DNA of 64,000 nt from Actinomadura rudentiformis (GTDB taxonomy: Bacteria > Actinomycetota > Actinomycetes > Streptosporangiales > Streptosporangiaceae): the NCBI RefSeq assembly GCF_008923185.1, contig NZ_WBMT01000015.1:243733-307732 (forward strand), written 5' to 3'. The notes below the pieces were generated by a model. The model ran no database searches. It worked only from the letters and a program-made list of their open reading frames with translations, and was not told the DNA's origin. Position 1 is the stretch's first letter. Every line of letters starts with the position of its first letter. A program made the position numbers and the translations under genes. Of this stretch, positions 7,803 to 15,766 are shown in pieces.

Positions 7803-8285
7803 TCAGCACTTGAACCCTGCGTCGGCGGTCAGCTTGACCGTGTAGCTGTAGCCCTTGTAGTAGATCGTGTGCAGCGACCAGCACCTTTTGCCAGTGAGCT
7901 GCACCGTCGCCGTCCCACCCTTCTTCTTCGCGGAGAAATTGTGGATCTTCTTGTCGCTCCTGGCGCGGGCGCGCAGCTGCACCTTGACCGTGCAGTCCTT
8001 CTTCGGCCCCTTGTAGAGCTGGGTGTAGGTGGTCATGTACGACCACCGCTCACCACCGGGGATGCTGGTGATGTTGCGGTGCCAAGCGACGGCCTTGCAG
8101 GGCCCCAGCCAGAAGTCCGCGTCGTAGTGCTTGTTGGTGAACAGCAGCTTCTTCTTCGGCGCGGCCGCCACGCCGACGTCGGAGGACGCGGCCGAGGCGG
8201 GCATCGCGAGGGACGCCGTGACGGCGGTCGCCGCCACGGCGGCCAGCGACAGCGTCCTGATCCGGGATACGGTCGAGGTGCGCAT
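7803..8285 (-). CDS. Exported cysteine-containing protein
   Basis: 160 residues with a clear signal peptide: MRTSTVSRIRTLSLAAVAAT, then a hydrophobic stretch ending at MPASAA near residue 32. The mature part is basic, with tyrosine-rich and lysine-rich stretches and four cysteines (PCKAV, KDCTV, KRCWS and the last residue) that could form two disulfides. The upstream sequence AGGTAAG supports the start. It has its own terminator and none of the early promoter boxes, so it is probably an independently expressed lysogen gene. Similar exported proteins of unknown role are common in actinomycetes. Confidence 0.65.
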   Translation of the reverse strand: MRTSTVSRIRTLSLAAVAATAVTASLAMPASAASSDVGVAAAPKKKLLFTNKHYDADFWLGPCKAVAWHRNITSIPGGERWSYMTTYTQLYKGPKKDCTVKVQLRARARSDKKIHNFSAKKKGGTATVQLTGKRCWSLHTIYYKGYSYTVKLTADAGFKC

Positions 8286-8726
8286 GCTCTTACCTCCAGG
8301 TGATCAAGGGTGTGGAAGAGCCGAGTAAGATCATTAACGATGGCCCTGCCTCGCCGGAACCCAAGATCAACAAGGTTCACCCCCCGGCCGTACACCGGCC
8401 ACCGGCCGGTCACCGCGATCTCGTGACCCACCCGAATCCGCATCCAAGCAGCAGCATCGAGCCGGTCGCCGCTGGGTCCTGGGATCGACACCGCGGCGGG
8501 TACCTTGCCCACGACGCCCCGATCGCGGGCCTGCACGCGCCGGGCAGCACCCGCCGGCGGTAGGGCGACGATCTGGACGCTGGAGGCCAAGGCCCACGCT
8601 GGTCGGCGCCATGCCTTGTCTCGCTGGTGGGTGTTCGGAGAGTTGATCGACGGGTCAGCGTTCCCAGTCGCCCAGAGGGAATACGTGCTGAGGTGTTACG
8701 AATAACTGGTCCAGGTCGATCGGGGG
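8286..8726. other. Gene-free stretch
   Basis: About 440 bases without a convincing gene. The open frames crossing it are antisense-like and have no family features. The promoter of the exported-protein gene should lie at its left end; I could not pick clear boxes. Confidence 0.4.
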
Positions 8727-8729
8727 GTG

Positions 8730-9326
8730 ATGTGCGACGATGCGGTTATGCCAGTTGGCAAGCCATCGCCCGTCGCGCTGTACGACCAGACCGTTATCCG
8801 TCGTCCCGTCACCGCCGTTGATCCTGCCTGGATCGTACGAACTGCACCCGGCGGGCGCATCAGTGTGCCGATCCGCACGGGTTACCACCCCGCCGTCCCG
8901 TTGAACCTCAACGTTCTGCATGGCGGCGTCGCCAGCGGCAGGTTTGCGTCGCTTCCGGCCACCGCGCTGCTGATCGAACGCGGTTGCCCCTGCACTCTCG
9001 GGCCGGCCGACGACGCCGCCTTCTTTGTCGGCCTGGCCCTTGGAGACGTCCGCCGTCTCTTGTTGCACGACGGCGACCCGGTGACGCATGCTCTCTGGCT
9101 GGTCAGCGGTGACGGGTCCTGGGCCGAGGTGACGCGGCCGACAGGCATCGCTCCGAAGATCCTGCAAGGTGGGCGGCGGCGCCTATGGGATGAGGTCATG
9201 ACCGCCTGGCGTCGGTGGGAGACCATGGGGCGTCCCCGCTCCGAGCAACTCGGCGTTACGGTGACCCCCTCGGGGCAGTGGGCCTGGGTCCGAGAGCCCA
9301 CAACCCCGTTCGCGTCTCTGGTCTGA
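8730..9326 (+). CDS. C-terminal part of a protein-L-isoaspartate methyltransferase-like protein
   Basis: About 198 residues. Two segments look like the last third of actinobacterial PCMT-like methyltransferases: AWIVRTAPGGRISVPI, which in those proteins follows the catalytic fold, and RLWDEVMTAWRRWETMGRP with LGVTVTPSGQWAWV near the end. The SAM-binding half that should come first is missing, so catalysis is unlikely. It may be a truncated remnant or a phage protein that kept only this domain. The frame is intact and the start is uncertain (8727, 8730 or 8748). Confidence 0.5.
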   Translation: MCDDAVMPVGKPSPVALYDQTVIRRPVTAVDPAWIVRTAPGGRISVPIRTGYHPAVPLNLNVLHGGVASGRFASLPATALLIERGCPCTLGPADDAAFFVGLALGDVRRLLLHDGDPVTHALWLVSGDGSWAEVTRPTGIAPKILQGGRRRLWDEVMTAWRRWETMGRPRSEQLGVTVTPSGQWAWVREPTTPFASLV

Positions 9327-9355
9327 TCAGCAGAAACGTCTCCAGCAACACCGGA

Positions 9356-9397
9356 TGTTGCACGCTTTGTTGCATGTTGCATCCTGATCGTGCAACA
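9356..9397. promoter_or_regulatory. TGTTGCA operator array
   Basis: Three direct copies of TGTTGCA (9356-9362, 9368-9374, 9375-9381) and one inverted copy TGCAACA (9391-9397) lie within 42 bases. They sit about 90 bases upstream of the small HTH gene at 9485. The density and the mixed orientation suggest a regulator binding site rather than chance. Confidence 0.5.
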
Positions 9398-9484
9398 TAG
9401 ATTGCAGCGGGAGAGCTATGCCCGTTACCTACCGAGCCATGGAGACGTGCACTGACGACCCATCCCAGCCACGCTGTCACCGCA

Positions 9485-9685
9485 ATGAGCGCAGCGGCTC
9501 ACTTCCGCCGCGCACCCAGCACCATCCGCTGCTGGGCGCACCGCTATCACGCGAGACGGCTGGGGGTGATCGGCCGCACCGTCTGGTACGACCTGCGCGA
9601 CCTGGCAGTCATCGATCGTGAGATCCGGCACGGGCGTCCGGTCCCTGAAACCTGGGAAGCCCGCGCTGAACTCCTCATCTCCTAG
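9485..9685 (+). CDS. Small HTH DNA-binding protein
   Basis: 66 residues. AAHFRRAPSTIRCWAHRYHA is a helix-turn-helix with the spacing of MerR/AlpA-like phage proteins, followed by LGVIGRTVWYDLRDLAVIDR, the short beta-wing and linker that often follow it. Proteins of this size act as excisionases or as DNA-binding parts of terminase or repressor systems. The preceding TGTTGCA array makes a regulatory role attractive. The start at 9485 is the only ATG in frame after the upstream stop. Confidence 0.6.
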   Translation: MSAAAHFRRAPSTIRCWAHRYHARRLGVIGRTVWYDLRDLAVIDREIRHGRPVPETWEARAELLIS

Positions 9686-9783
9686 CCCCACGCTTCCCGG
9701 GCGGAGAACGGCGCCCTGACGAAGCGGCCGCACGTTCCGGGGTCACGGCCAGCCCGCCAACGCGCACTGCTGGCCACCCTGAC

Positions 9784-9825
9784 CGACGGGTCCTCGTCCA
9801 CTGCGAGGGGAACGAGGACCCGTCG
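9784..9825. terminator. Bidirectional terminator between convergent genes
   Basis: A perfect 14-bp stem CGACGGGTCCTCGT (9784-9797) pairs with 9812-9825 around a 14-base loop. It separates the HTH gene on the plus strand from the minus-strand gene ending at 9836. Confidence 0.75.
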
Positions 9826-9835
9826 GATCAGCGCT

Positions 9836-10243
9836 CTACTGTTCCTTCTGTACAAGATCCGCCGCCGTGATCACGTGCCCGCAGTGCGGACAGTCCAGCG
9901 GCAACGCCACCTTGCGCGGCCCCAGCGGCCTGCCAGTGCCCTTCGGCCGTCCTGCACCGGCGCCCTTACCCGGCCGTGAGGTCAACCACGCCCGATACGA
10001 AGCCATGCGCCACATCGGGGCCTTGCTGACCATCCGGTCGCTCGGCGGCATATCCCCTGCCTGCGGTGTCCCCGCCTTGCGACGAGCCTCCGACCTGACC
10101 CGGTTGGACCGGACCGTTTCTGGCTTGACCCCCTGGAGATGAGCCCACACCGCGATGCTGATCAGCGCCTCATCCGGGACGTCGGCATGCTTCTTCGGTA
10201 GCTGATCGGGTGTGTCGATCAGGACCACGGGATCAATGCTCAT
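9836..10243 (-). CDS. HTH and zinc-ribbon protein
   Basis: 135 residues from the ATG at 10243 (MSIDPVVLIDTPDQLPKKHA). Residues 28-60 (DEALISIAVWAHLQGVKPET with RSNRVRSEARR) form a helix-turn-helix with an exposed basic helix. The C-terminus has CPHCGHVI, half of a zinc ribbon. The Gly-Arg-Pro-Lys-rich linker (GAGRPKGTGRPLG) is AT-hook-like. A second DNA-binding protein convergent to the one at 9485 suggests a small control locus. The exact role is unknown. Confidence 0.55.
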   Translation of the reverse strand: MSIDPVVLIDTPDQLPKKHADVPDEALISIAVWAHLQGVKPETVRSNRVRSEARRKAGTPQAGDMPPSDRMVSKAPMWRMASYRAWLTSRPGKGAGAGRPKGTGRPLGPRKVALPLDCPHCGHVITAADLVQKEQ

Positions 10244-10355
10244 AGGACGAGAATAAAGCGGCCGTCGCGCGCGAGCGGCCCGGCCGCCGGCAGCGCTCAT
10301 CCTTCGCCTCGTTGTCAGCGCTGTCATGGTCTTCCTCCCTGTGCTCGCTGTAGCT

Positions 10356-10494
10356 CCCGCTCTGGGTCCCCGCTCCGGGCTCCCGCTCTGGGTCCCCGCT
10401 CCGGGCTCCCGCTCCGGGCTCCCGCTCCGGGTCCCCGCTCCGGGTCCCCGCTCCGGGCTCCCGCTCTGGGTCCCCGCTCCGGGTCCCCGCTTCC
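10356..10494. repeat. 13-bp tandem repeat (minisatellite)
   Basis: Ten and a half head-to-tail copies of CCCGCTCYGGG followed by TC or CT, each 13 bases long, run from 10356 to 10494. The unit is not a multiple of three, so all frames stay open across it; the apparent coding frames there are a by-product. It occupies most of the gap between the genes at 9836 and 10585. Confidence 0.85.
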
Positions 10495-10546
10495 TGCCGT
10501 TGGGCCCGTCTCAAGCCGGGCGTCTTGTTCGTGTCCCGGACGCAAT

Positions 10547-10574
10547 CGGCCCCCGGCATTGCTGCCGGGGGCCG
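10547..10574 (-). terminator. Terminator of DUF2786 gene
   Basis: A perfect 12-bp stem CGGCCCCCGGCA (10547-10558) pairs with 10563-10574 around TTGC. It ends 10 bases from the stop of the minus-strand gene at 10585. Confidence 0.75.
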
Positions 10575-10584
10575 TCCGATCACC

Positions 10585-11322
10585 TCAGGTCAGGGCCTTA
10601 GTGCCGCTGTTGCCGCCGACTCGGGTATCTCCGATGTCGGCCTGCCGTCCCGCAGCAAAGCCCGCTGCCCGAGCCTCCTCACTTGTGTAGCGGGTGCCCC
10701 TGGCGGTCGTGGTGTTCGGGAACCGTTCCTTGAATGCGGCCTTGATTCGGTCGGCCTCCGTCCGCAGGACCAGCGCGTTCCCAGGTGCCTCATCAATGAT
10801 CACCTGGCGGCGGTCGGCGATCTTCACAGCCACGCCCCGCCCATAGCCTCGGATGTAGTCCCAGACGTAGCGGTCAGTGAAGTCCCAGACCCGGTCGTCG
10901 CTCCAACTCGGGTGCTGCTTGCGGAGCTTCTTCTCGTACTCGTCGCCCGCCAAGTTGGCGGATCCGATCATTTGGAGCTGGAGGGCTGCGAGGAGCATCT
11001 CCAGGTTGTCCAGCATCGAGACCGTGCCGACCAAGGTCAGTTTGGGGCCGATCTGGACCCCGTCCGCCCCGAACGCCTTGCAGATGGGCCACAGGGCTTC
11101 CACGATGATGTCGCCGTGGTCGTCCGGGAGATCCAGGGTGAACATCGTGATGTCCTCAGGTTTGCGGCCCTGCTCCTGGCGGAGCTCGGCCTGCTCGATC
11201 CCGTAGCGCATCATCAGCTCGGCCGCCCGAGCCATCAGCGCCTCTGACTCTTCCCGGGTAACGGCTGAATCCTTGGCCTTGGCCAATAGGCCCTGAATGG
11301 TCTTCTTGATGTCCCGTGCCAT
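10585..11322 (-). CDS. DUF2786 domain protein
   Basis: 245 residues. The first 45 (IQGLLAKAKDSAVTREESEA and ALMARAAELMMRYGIEQAEL) match DUF2786, a short helical domain found in many phage and plasmid proteins. The remaining 200 residues, including KLRKQHPSWSDDRVWDFTDR, are the longer second domain usual in these proteins. The role is unknown; the family often occurs among early phage genes. It is transcribed alone from the SAQQ-type promoter at 11343 and ends at a strong hairpin. Confidence 0.75.
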   Translation of the reverse strand: MARDIKKTIQGLLAKAKDSAVTREESEALMARAAELMMRYGIEQAELRQEQGRKPEDITMFTLDLPDDHGDIIVEALWPICKAFGADGVQIGPKLTLVGTVSMLDNLEMLLAALQLQMIGSANLAGDEYEKKLRKQHPSWSDDRVWDFTDRYVWDYIRGYGRGVAVKIADRRQVIIDEAPGNALVLRTEADRIKAAFKERFPNTTTARGTRYTSEEARAAGFAAGRQADIGDTRVGGNSGTKALT

Positions 11323-11342
11323 GTGTGCTCCCTGCCGGGGTG

Positions 11343-11391
11343 TTGCTGTGCTGACATTGAAGACATTAGTCCGACAGAGAAATCATGTCAA
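11343..11391 (-). promoter_or_regulatory. SAQQ-type early promoter, copy 3
   Basis: Reading leftwards: TTGACA (11391-11386), 17-base spacer, TAATGT (11368-11363), then TGTCAGCACAGCAA (11356-11343). This copy alone lacks the TGTC half upstream of the -35. The start of the DUF2786 gene is 21 bases beyond the box, and the ATG of the box opens a different frame that runs into that gene. Confidence 0.7.
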
Positions 11392-11460
11392 CTCAATAGG
11401 GGTGTTATTTTGAAAGCTCCCCGAATCTCCAGGTAGGGAGGGGTGAGTAGCAGCCTAGAT

Positions 11461-11605
11461 CCCTCCAGGTCCGCTGGTGGCAAGGAGGTAGACCACTCCC
11501 CATAGGTCCTGTAGGACTCCGCAAGGACCCTGGAGGGCACCTGAGGAATGCCGGGTTTCACCGGATCCACTGATCTGCTATCAGTAGGGAAATCAGTACC
11601 TAGCA
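11461..11605 (+). promoter_or_regulatory. Possible structured leader before PP-loop gene
   Basis: CCCTCCAGGTCC (11461-11472) pairs with GGACCCTGGAGGG (11525-11537) with one extra base, and CTGCTA pairs with TAGCAG at the end of the interval. GGTCCTGTAGGACTCC forms a smaller hairpin within. The stretch may be an mRNA leader or a terminator ahead of the late genes. Weak evidence. Confidence 0.3.
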
Positions 11606-12330
11606 GCTATGGAGCGATTTCTTTGCCCGTCACGATCGAAGGCGTCATTACCTCGCGGGAGATGCGCCAGCAGCTCGCCAAGGCCGGGCGGCCCGTGTTG
11701 CTGTCCTTCAGCCGCGGGAAAGACTCCATCGCCGCATGGCTCGCCCTCCGAGACGCGGGCGTGGAAGTCATCCCGTACCACCTTCACCTGATCCCAGGAC
11801 TGCGCTTCGTTCGCGAATCGCTGGAGTACTTCGCAGAACGCTTCGGGCTCAGCCAACCGATCCTGGATCTGCCGCACCCCACGCTCTACCGATGGCTCAA
11901 CAACCTTGTCTTCCAGCCTCCCGAACGCTGCGGCGTGATCGAAGCGGCTCAGCTCCCCAAGCTGACCTACGAACAGCTCAACGACATGGTCCGTGCCCAC
12001 TACCAGCTTCCTGGCGACACGTGGGTGTGCGACGGCGTCCGCGCCACCGACTCCCCGAACCGCCGCATGGCCATCAAGAGCTACGGCCCCATCACCGAGC
12101 GCCTGCACACGCAAAAGGTTGTCTGGGACTGGAAGAAGAGCGACGTCATGGGCGCCATCGAGAGCGCAGGCGTGCGCCTGCCACCCGACTACCTGTGGTT
12201 CGGGCGCAGCTTCGATGGCCTGGACAAGCGCTTCCTCGCCCAGCTCCGCACCTACGCGCCCGACGACTACGAGGTCGTCCTGACATGGTTTCCCTACGCC
12301 GACCTGGACTCCACTCGTGCCACTGTCTGA
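11548..12330 (+). CDS. PP-loop (PAPS reductase-like) phage protein
   Basis: 260 residues if started at 11548; a TTG at 11623 with GGAG eight bases upstream is a good alternative and removes a non-conserved N-terminus. VLLSFSRGKDSIAAW is the SxGKDS pyrophosphate-binding loop of the adenine-nucleotide alpha-hydrolase/PAPS reductase superfamily. HTQKVVWDWKKSDVMGAI further on fits the family's C-terminal substrate region. Such genes just upstream of the terminase are common in actinophages. They are thought to modify DNA or tRNA, or to act in sulfur metabolism, but the substrate is not established. The last 14 bases overlap the next gene. Confidence 0.75.
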   Translation: MPGFTGSTDLLSVGKSVPSSYGAISLPVTIEGVITSREMRQQLAKAGRPVLLSFSRGKDSIAAWLALRDAGVEVIPYHLHLIPGLRFVRESLEYFAERFGLSQPILDLPHPTLYRWLNNLVFQPPERCGVIEAAQLPKLTYEQLNDMVRAHYQLPGDTWVCDGVRATDSPNRRMAIKSYGPITERLHTQKVVWDWKKSDVMGAIESAGVRLPPDYLWFGRSFDGLDKRFLAQLRTYAPDDYEVVLTWFPYADLDSTRATV

Positions 12331-12985
12331 CGCCGCCAAAGCCCTGCTGGCCGCCCGGTCCGGCCGAGGCGGCCCGCCGCCGCCCAAACCTGAACCCGAA
12401 CCCGAGGACCTCGACGCAGAAGAGGCCGAGCGCCGCCGCGGTTTCCGAGAGCGCGCGCGACGAGAGGCCGAGCGCTTTGAACTCGCGACCGACAGCGAAT
12501 TCTGGCTGGCCTTCTGCTTCCGCGAGCCCAGGAACCCCGCTGAGTTCTGCGCCGCTGCCGGCGTCGCGGCAGACGACCGCGGCTACGTGGACGGCGCAGC
12601 ACTGACCGCCGCCCTCGGCGAACGACCCGCCCGCACCGCCCGCGACCGCGCCCGAGCCATGCTGGCCTCCCGGTCCCTGGCCGACGACGCCACCGACAGG
12701 ATGAGCGGAATACCGCGCCCCGACCCGCTTGCGAACGTCGTCTACACCGGCGACCTGGCCACTGACGCAGCGGCCGAGTTGATCGCCCTACACGCTGCAC
12801 TCAATGCCCCACCTGACCCGAGCCCGCCCTACCTCCTGGACTCGCCGCACTGGATCGTGGCGCACTTCCCGTCGCGCGACATCAAGGAGGCGTTCCTCGC
12901 CGACACCGGGCTGGACGCACTGGGCGACAAGTACCTCGACGGCCACCAGGCCGCGAAGATCCTGCAACTCAAGATGAAGGAGTAA
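12317..12985 (+). CDS. Hypothetical phage protein
   Basis: 222 residues from a GTG that overlaps the preceding stop. Residues 15-60 are proline- and charge-rich; the middle is globular (FELATDSEFWLAFCFREPRN), and the C-terminus (SRDIKEAFLADTGLDALGDK) resembles ParB-like or phage proteins that follow the PP-loop gene in other actinophages. I do not recognise a named family. Its position suggests work with the PP-loop protein or at the packaging start. Confidence 0.6.
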   Translation: MPLSDAAKALLAARSGRGGPPPPKPEPEPEDLDAEEAERRRGFRERARREAERFELATDSEFWLAFCFREPRNPAEFCAAAGVAADDRGYVDGAALTAALGERPARTARDRARAMLASRSLADDATDRMSGIPRPDPLANVVYTGDLATDAAAELIALHAALNAPPDPSPPYLLDSPHWIVAHFPSRDIKEAFLADTGLDALGDKYLDGHQAAKILQLKMKE

Positions 12986-12987
12986 CC

Positions 12988-13101
12988 ATGCGTGAGCGTG
13001 TCCGCAGTATGTTCAGCGGCCTGACTCGCCGCGGCCGCGGCTCCAGCAGCAGCGACCGGACCGCGGCCTCGCGTAGCGGGGGCCGCACCTCCGGCTCGTG
13101 A
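12988..13101 (+). CDS. Small basic protein
   Basis: 37 residues: MRERVRSMFSGLTRRGRGSS followed by a Ser-Arg-Gly tail. The AAGGAG that overlaps the preceding gene's end gives an ideal ribosome site, and the stop overlaps the GTG of the next gene (GTGA). Both points support translation. The basic, disordered sequence suggests nucleic-acid contact. Function unknown. Confidence 0.55.
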   Translation: MRERVRSMFSGLTRRGRGSSSSDRTAASRSGGRTSGS

Positions 13102-13475
13102 CGACCGGAGCCAAGCTCGACGGCGGCAAGACCGCCGCCGTCGAGCCGCCCGGTTGGCTAGCCGACGAAGCCCGCTCGGTCTGGGCGCAGCTCGCCCCGG
13201 TCACCGCACCCGGCACCCTGACCGCAGCCACCGCCGCCGCGTTCGCGCTGCTGTGCACGGCAGTGGCGACCTACGCCGAATCCGATCAGCTCGTTCAAGA
13301 GGCCGGAATGCTGATCGCCGAGGGCCAGGCCCTCGTTCCCAACCCGGCGCTCGCGATCCGCTCCCAAGCCGACGGCACGTTCGGCCGCTGGGCTCGCGAA
13401 TTCGGCCTCACTCCCGACTCTCAAACGCCTGCCGACGCCGGGCCCCGTGGAGCACGGCATTTGCGTGAGATCTGA
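13098..13475 (+). CDS. P27-type small terminase subunit
   Basis: 125 residues from a GTG. PPGWLADEARSVWAQLAP near residue 17 and the helical repeat AAFALLCTAVATYAESDQLV followed by NPALAIRSQADGTFGRWARE match the P27 family of small terminase subunits, which bind the phage packaging site and load the large subunit. The family usually ends with FGLTP, seen here as FGLTPDSQ. It lies two genes before the large subunit. Confidence 0.75.
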   Translation: MTTGAKLDGGKTAAVEPPGWLADEARSVWAQLAPVTAPGTLTAATAAAFALLCTAVATYAESDQLVQEAGMLIAEGQALVPNPALAIRSQADGTFGRWAREFGLTPDSQTPADAGPRGARHLREI

Positions 13476-13495
13476 CGGGGCCCGGAGGTGGTGTC

Positions 13496-14077
13496 GTGCC
13501 ACCTCCCCTGGACGACGCCACCCGCACGGCGATCATCGCCGACATCCGGGCAGGGGAGAAATCCCGCAACGCCATCGCCCGCGACCACGGCGTCTCCTGG
13601 GGAGTGGTCTCCAAACTCGCTCGCCAGATCGGTGAGAACAACGCCTTCAATCGCTCGTCGACCGCGAAGGCAGTTGAGGCCGCCCGCACCGACGCCAAGG
13701 CACTGCGCGTCACTTTGATCGCCGACCTGTATGCCGATGCTCAGCGGTTCCGCGCACGGTCGTGGGAGCCCTACACCCAGGTCATCACTGGTCCAGACGG
13801 CCCCCAGTTCGTCACCACCAAGCTCCCGCCACTTCGTGACCAGCAGGCGGGCTACACCGCGCTTGCGATCTGCCTGGACAAGGCGCTCAAGCTCGAAGCG
13901 GTCGACTCCGACGGCGGCGCGGAGGCCGGCCGCACGATGGTCAGTGAACTGCGCGAAGCCCTCGGTCTGGCCTACACGCAACTGGTCGGTGACGAGCAAC
14001 AGCCCCCATCGCCCGATGCAGCGGCGACCGAAACGGACGAGCCAAAGGACCCGGACGCGGGCGGTGAGGTCACCTGA
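13496..14077 (+). CDS. HTH protein of the packaging module
   Basis: 193 residues from a GTG. IRAGEKSRNAIARDHGVSWG and VVSKLARQIG (residues 18-48) form a resolvase-like helix-turn-helix. The rest is helical (KALRVTLIADLYADAQRFRA) with an acidic tail. Small terminase subunits often have this plan, so the phage may have two DNA-binding packaging proteins, or this one may be the site-recognition partner of the P27-type protein at 13098. Its stop overlaps the CTG that could start the large terminase gene. Confidence 0.6.
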   Translation: MPPPLDDATRTAIIADIRAGEKSRNAIARDHGVSWGVVSKLARQIGENNAFNRSSTAKAVEAARTDAKALRVTLIADLYADAQRFRARSWEPYTQVITGPDGPQFVTTKLPPLRDQQAGYTALAICLDKALKLEAVDSDGGAEAGRTMVSELREALGLAYTQLVGDEQQPPSPDAAATETDEPKDPDAGGEVT

Positions 14078-14100
14078 TCGACCTCCAACACGTCATCCGC

Positions 14101-15330
14101 GTGCTGTCCCCCAAGCAGCTCCGCAGCGTGATCGAGTGCGAGAGCGCTCGAATCTCGCTGTGGTCCGGCGCGGTCTCCTCTGGCAAGACGATCGCCTCGT
14201 TGTTGGCCCTGCTGATCTCGGTCGCCAAGGCGCCCGACAACGGGCTGATCTTCATCGTCGGCCGGACCCTCCAGACGATCGAGCGAAACCTGATCGAGGT
14301 CCTGCAACAACCCGCCGGACCCTTCGGACCGCTGGCGAGGTACGTCCAGCACACCCGCGGGTCAACAGTCGCCGTGATCTTCGGCCGTACCGTCCACCTC
14401 ATCGGGGCCAACGACGTGCGCGCCGAGGGCCGCATCCGCGGCGCGACGGCCAGCCTCATCTACATCGACGAAGCGACCTTGATCCCCGAGGCCTTCTTCA
14501 CGATGTGCCTGTCCCGTCTGCGCGTACCCGGAGCGCGCCTGCTGGGCACCACCAACCCGGACGGCCCAGGTCACTGGCTCAGGCGGAACTTCCTGCTGCG
14601 CGGCAAGGACCTGGACCTTCGGTCCTGGCACTTCGTCCTCGACGACAACCCGTGGCTCACCGCCGACTACGTCACCGCCCTGAAGAAGGAGTACGTCGGC
14701 CTCTTCTACCGGCGCTTCGTCCTCGGCGAATGGTGCCTGGCCGAGGGCGCCGTCTACGACATGTGGGAGCCGGACCACCACGTCGTCACCGAGCTGCCCG
14801 AGATCGTAGACCGCCTGGCGATCGGCTGCGACTACGGCACCACCAACCCGTTCGCCGGCATCGCGCTCGGCCTCGGACGCGACGGCCGCCTCTACCTCAC
14901 ACACGAGTGGCGCTACGACTCCAAACACTCCCGGCGACAGCTCACCGACGTGGAGTACTCCGCGCGCCTCACCGAATGGATGGACGCCGACGACGGGCCT
15001 GGCCGTCCCCGTTACCTGGCCGTCGACCCCTCGGCCGCATCGTTCGTCGCGCAGTGCCACCGCGACGGCCTCAACCCCTACCCGGCCAACAACGCGGTCT
15101 CCGACGGCATCCGCATGGTGTCCTCGCTCCTGGCCAGCGACCAGCTCCGCGTCCACGCCTCCTGCGCAGGGTGGATCGAGGAGATCGGGTCCTACTCCTG
15201 GGACCCGGCCGCCGCCGAACGCGGCTTCGACGCGCCCGTGAAGGCCGCCGACCACTCCTTGGACGCCGGACGGTACGCCATCGTCACGACCGAGGGTCTT
15301 TGGCGTGGTGCGCTCGCACTCGCTGCCTAG
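14101..15330 (+). CDS. Terminase large subunit
   Basis: 409 residues from GTG 14101; a CTG at 14074 would add nine residues and has GAGG upstream. The ATPase half has Walker A SGAVSSGKT (22-30), Walker B LIYIDE (119-124) and the coupling motif GTTNPD (149-154). The nuclease half has CDYG (243-246), LAVDPSAASF near 300 and DHSLDAGRYA near 390, the acidic residues of an RNase H fold. It resembles the PBSX/Terminase_6 type. The enzyme cuts concatemers and pumps DNA into the prohead. Confidence 0.92.
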   Translation: MLSPKQLRSVIECESARISLWSGAVSSGKTIASLLALLISVAKAPDNGLIFIVGRTLQTIERNLIEVLQQPAGPFGPLARYVQHTRGSTVAVIFGRTVHLIGANDVRAEGRIRGATASLIYIDEATLIPEAFFTMCLSRLRVPGARLLGTTNPDGPGHWLRRNFLLRGKDLDLRSWHFVLDDNPWLTADYVTALKKEYVGLFYRRFVLGEWCLAEGAVYDMWEPDHHVVTELPEIVDRLAIGCDYGTTNPFAGIALGLGRDGRLYLTHEWRYDSKHSRRQLTDVEYSARLTEWMDADDGPGRPRYLAVDPSAASFVAQCHRDGLNPYPANNAVSDGIRMVSSLLASDQLRVHASCAGWIEEIGSYSWDPAAAERGFDAPVKAADHSLDAGRYAIVTTEGLWRGALALAA

Positions 15331-15352
15331 CGTCCCAGTACACGAGCGCGCT

Positions 15353-15571
15353 TCACAGACTGCGATACACCTGGACGACCAGTAGTACGAGGCCGAGCGT
15401 CCCTCCGAACGCAGCGAAGCCGTACAGCACGGCATCGGCTATGGAGGCTGTGCCGCTCGTCTTGAGCCAAGCCGCGACCAAGCCTGCGATGACGCTCATC
15501 AGGACGGCGATGGCGATGACGAAGATTCGCGTGCGCTGGTCCACTTCTGACGTCCCTCTCCACCTGGTCAA
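15353..15571 (-). CDS. Small two-helix membrane protein, antisense to the late operon
   Basis: 72 residues with two hydrophobic helices (RIFVIAIAVLMSVIAGLVAA; LYGFAAFGGTLGLVLLVVQV) and a short polar N-terminus. It lies on the opposite strand in the only sizeable gap of the head module, between terminase and portal. It could be a moron or a small holin-like or immunity protein. Composition supports it, but there is no family match. Confidence 0.5.
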   Translation of the reverse strand: MTRWRGTSEVDQRTRIFVIAIAVLMSVIAGLVAAWLKTSGTASIADAVLYGFAAFGGTLGLVLLVVQVYRSL

Positions 15572-15766
15572 GAGGGACTGCGTCGGCGGGTCTCAGCTCG
15601 ACCAGGCATACACCTGATGGAACTGAGCTCGCCTCCCCGTCGAGGAAACTCAGCGGCTTGCGGATTTACGGGCGGCCGTGGTGGGGGCGGCCTTAACAGT
15701 CGCACGGGAACGGGTCCGTGCCACCGGTGGCGGTCACGCCAGATCGTAGACGAGGGGCGGTGCCGG

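Noticed and set aside
10356..10494. Repeat array considered as CRISPR.
   Set aside because: Units are 13 bases and head to tail with no spacers, and no cas genes are in the window.
10233..10583. A long minus-strand frame with 13-residue repeats (GDPEREPGAG type).
   Set aside because: It is produced by the 13-bp tandem repeat, which keeps all frames open. It has no ribosome site, crosses the terminator of the DUF2786 gene and has no globular part.
13731..15617. A 628-codon frame over the terminase genes.
   Set aside because: It is Arg/Pro-rich and runs through the HTH and terminase large-subunit genes, whose motifs are clear in the other frame.
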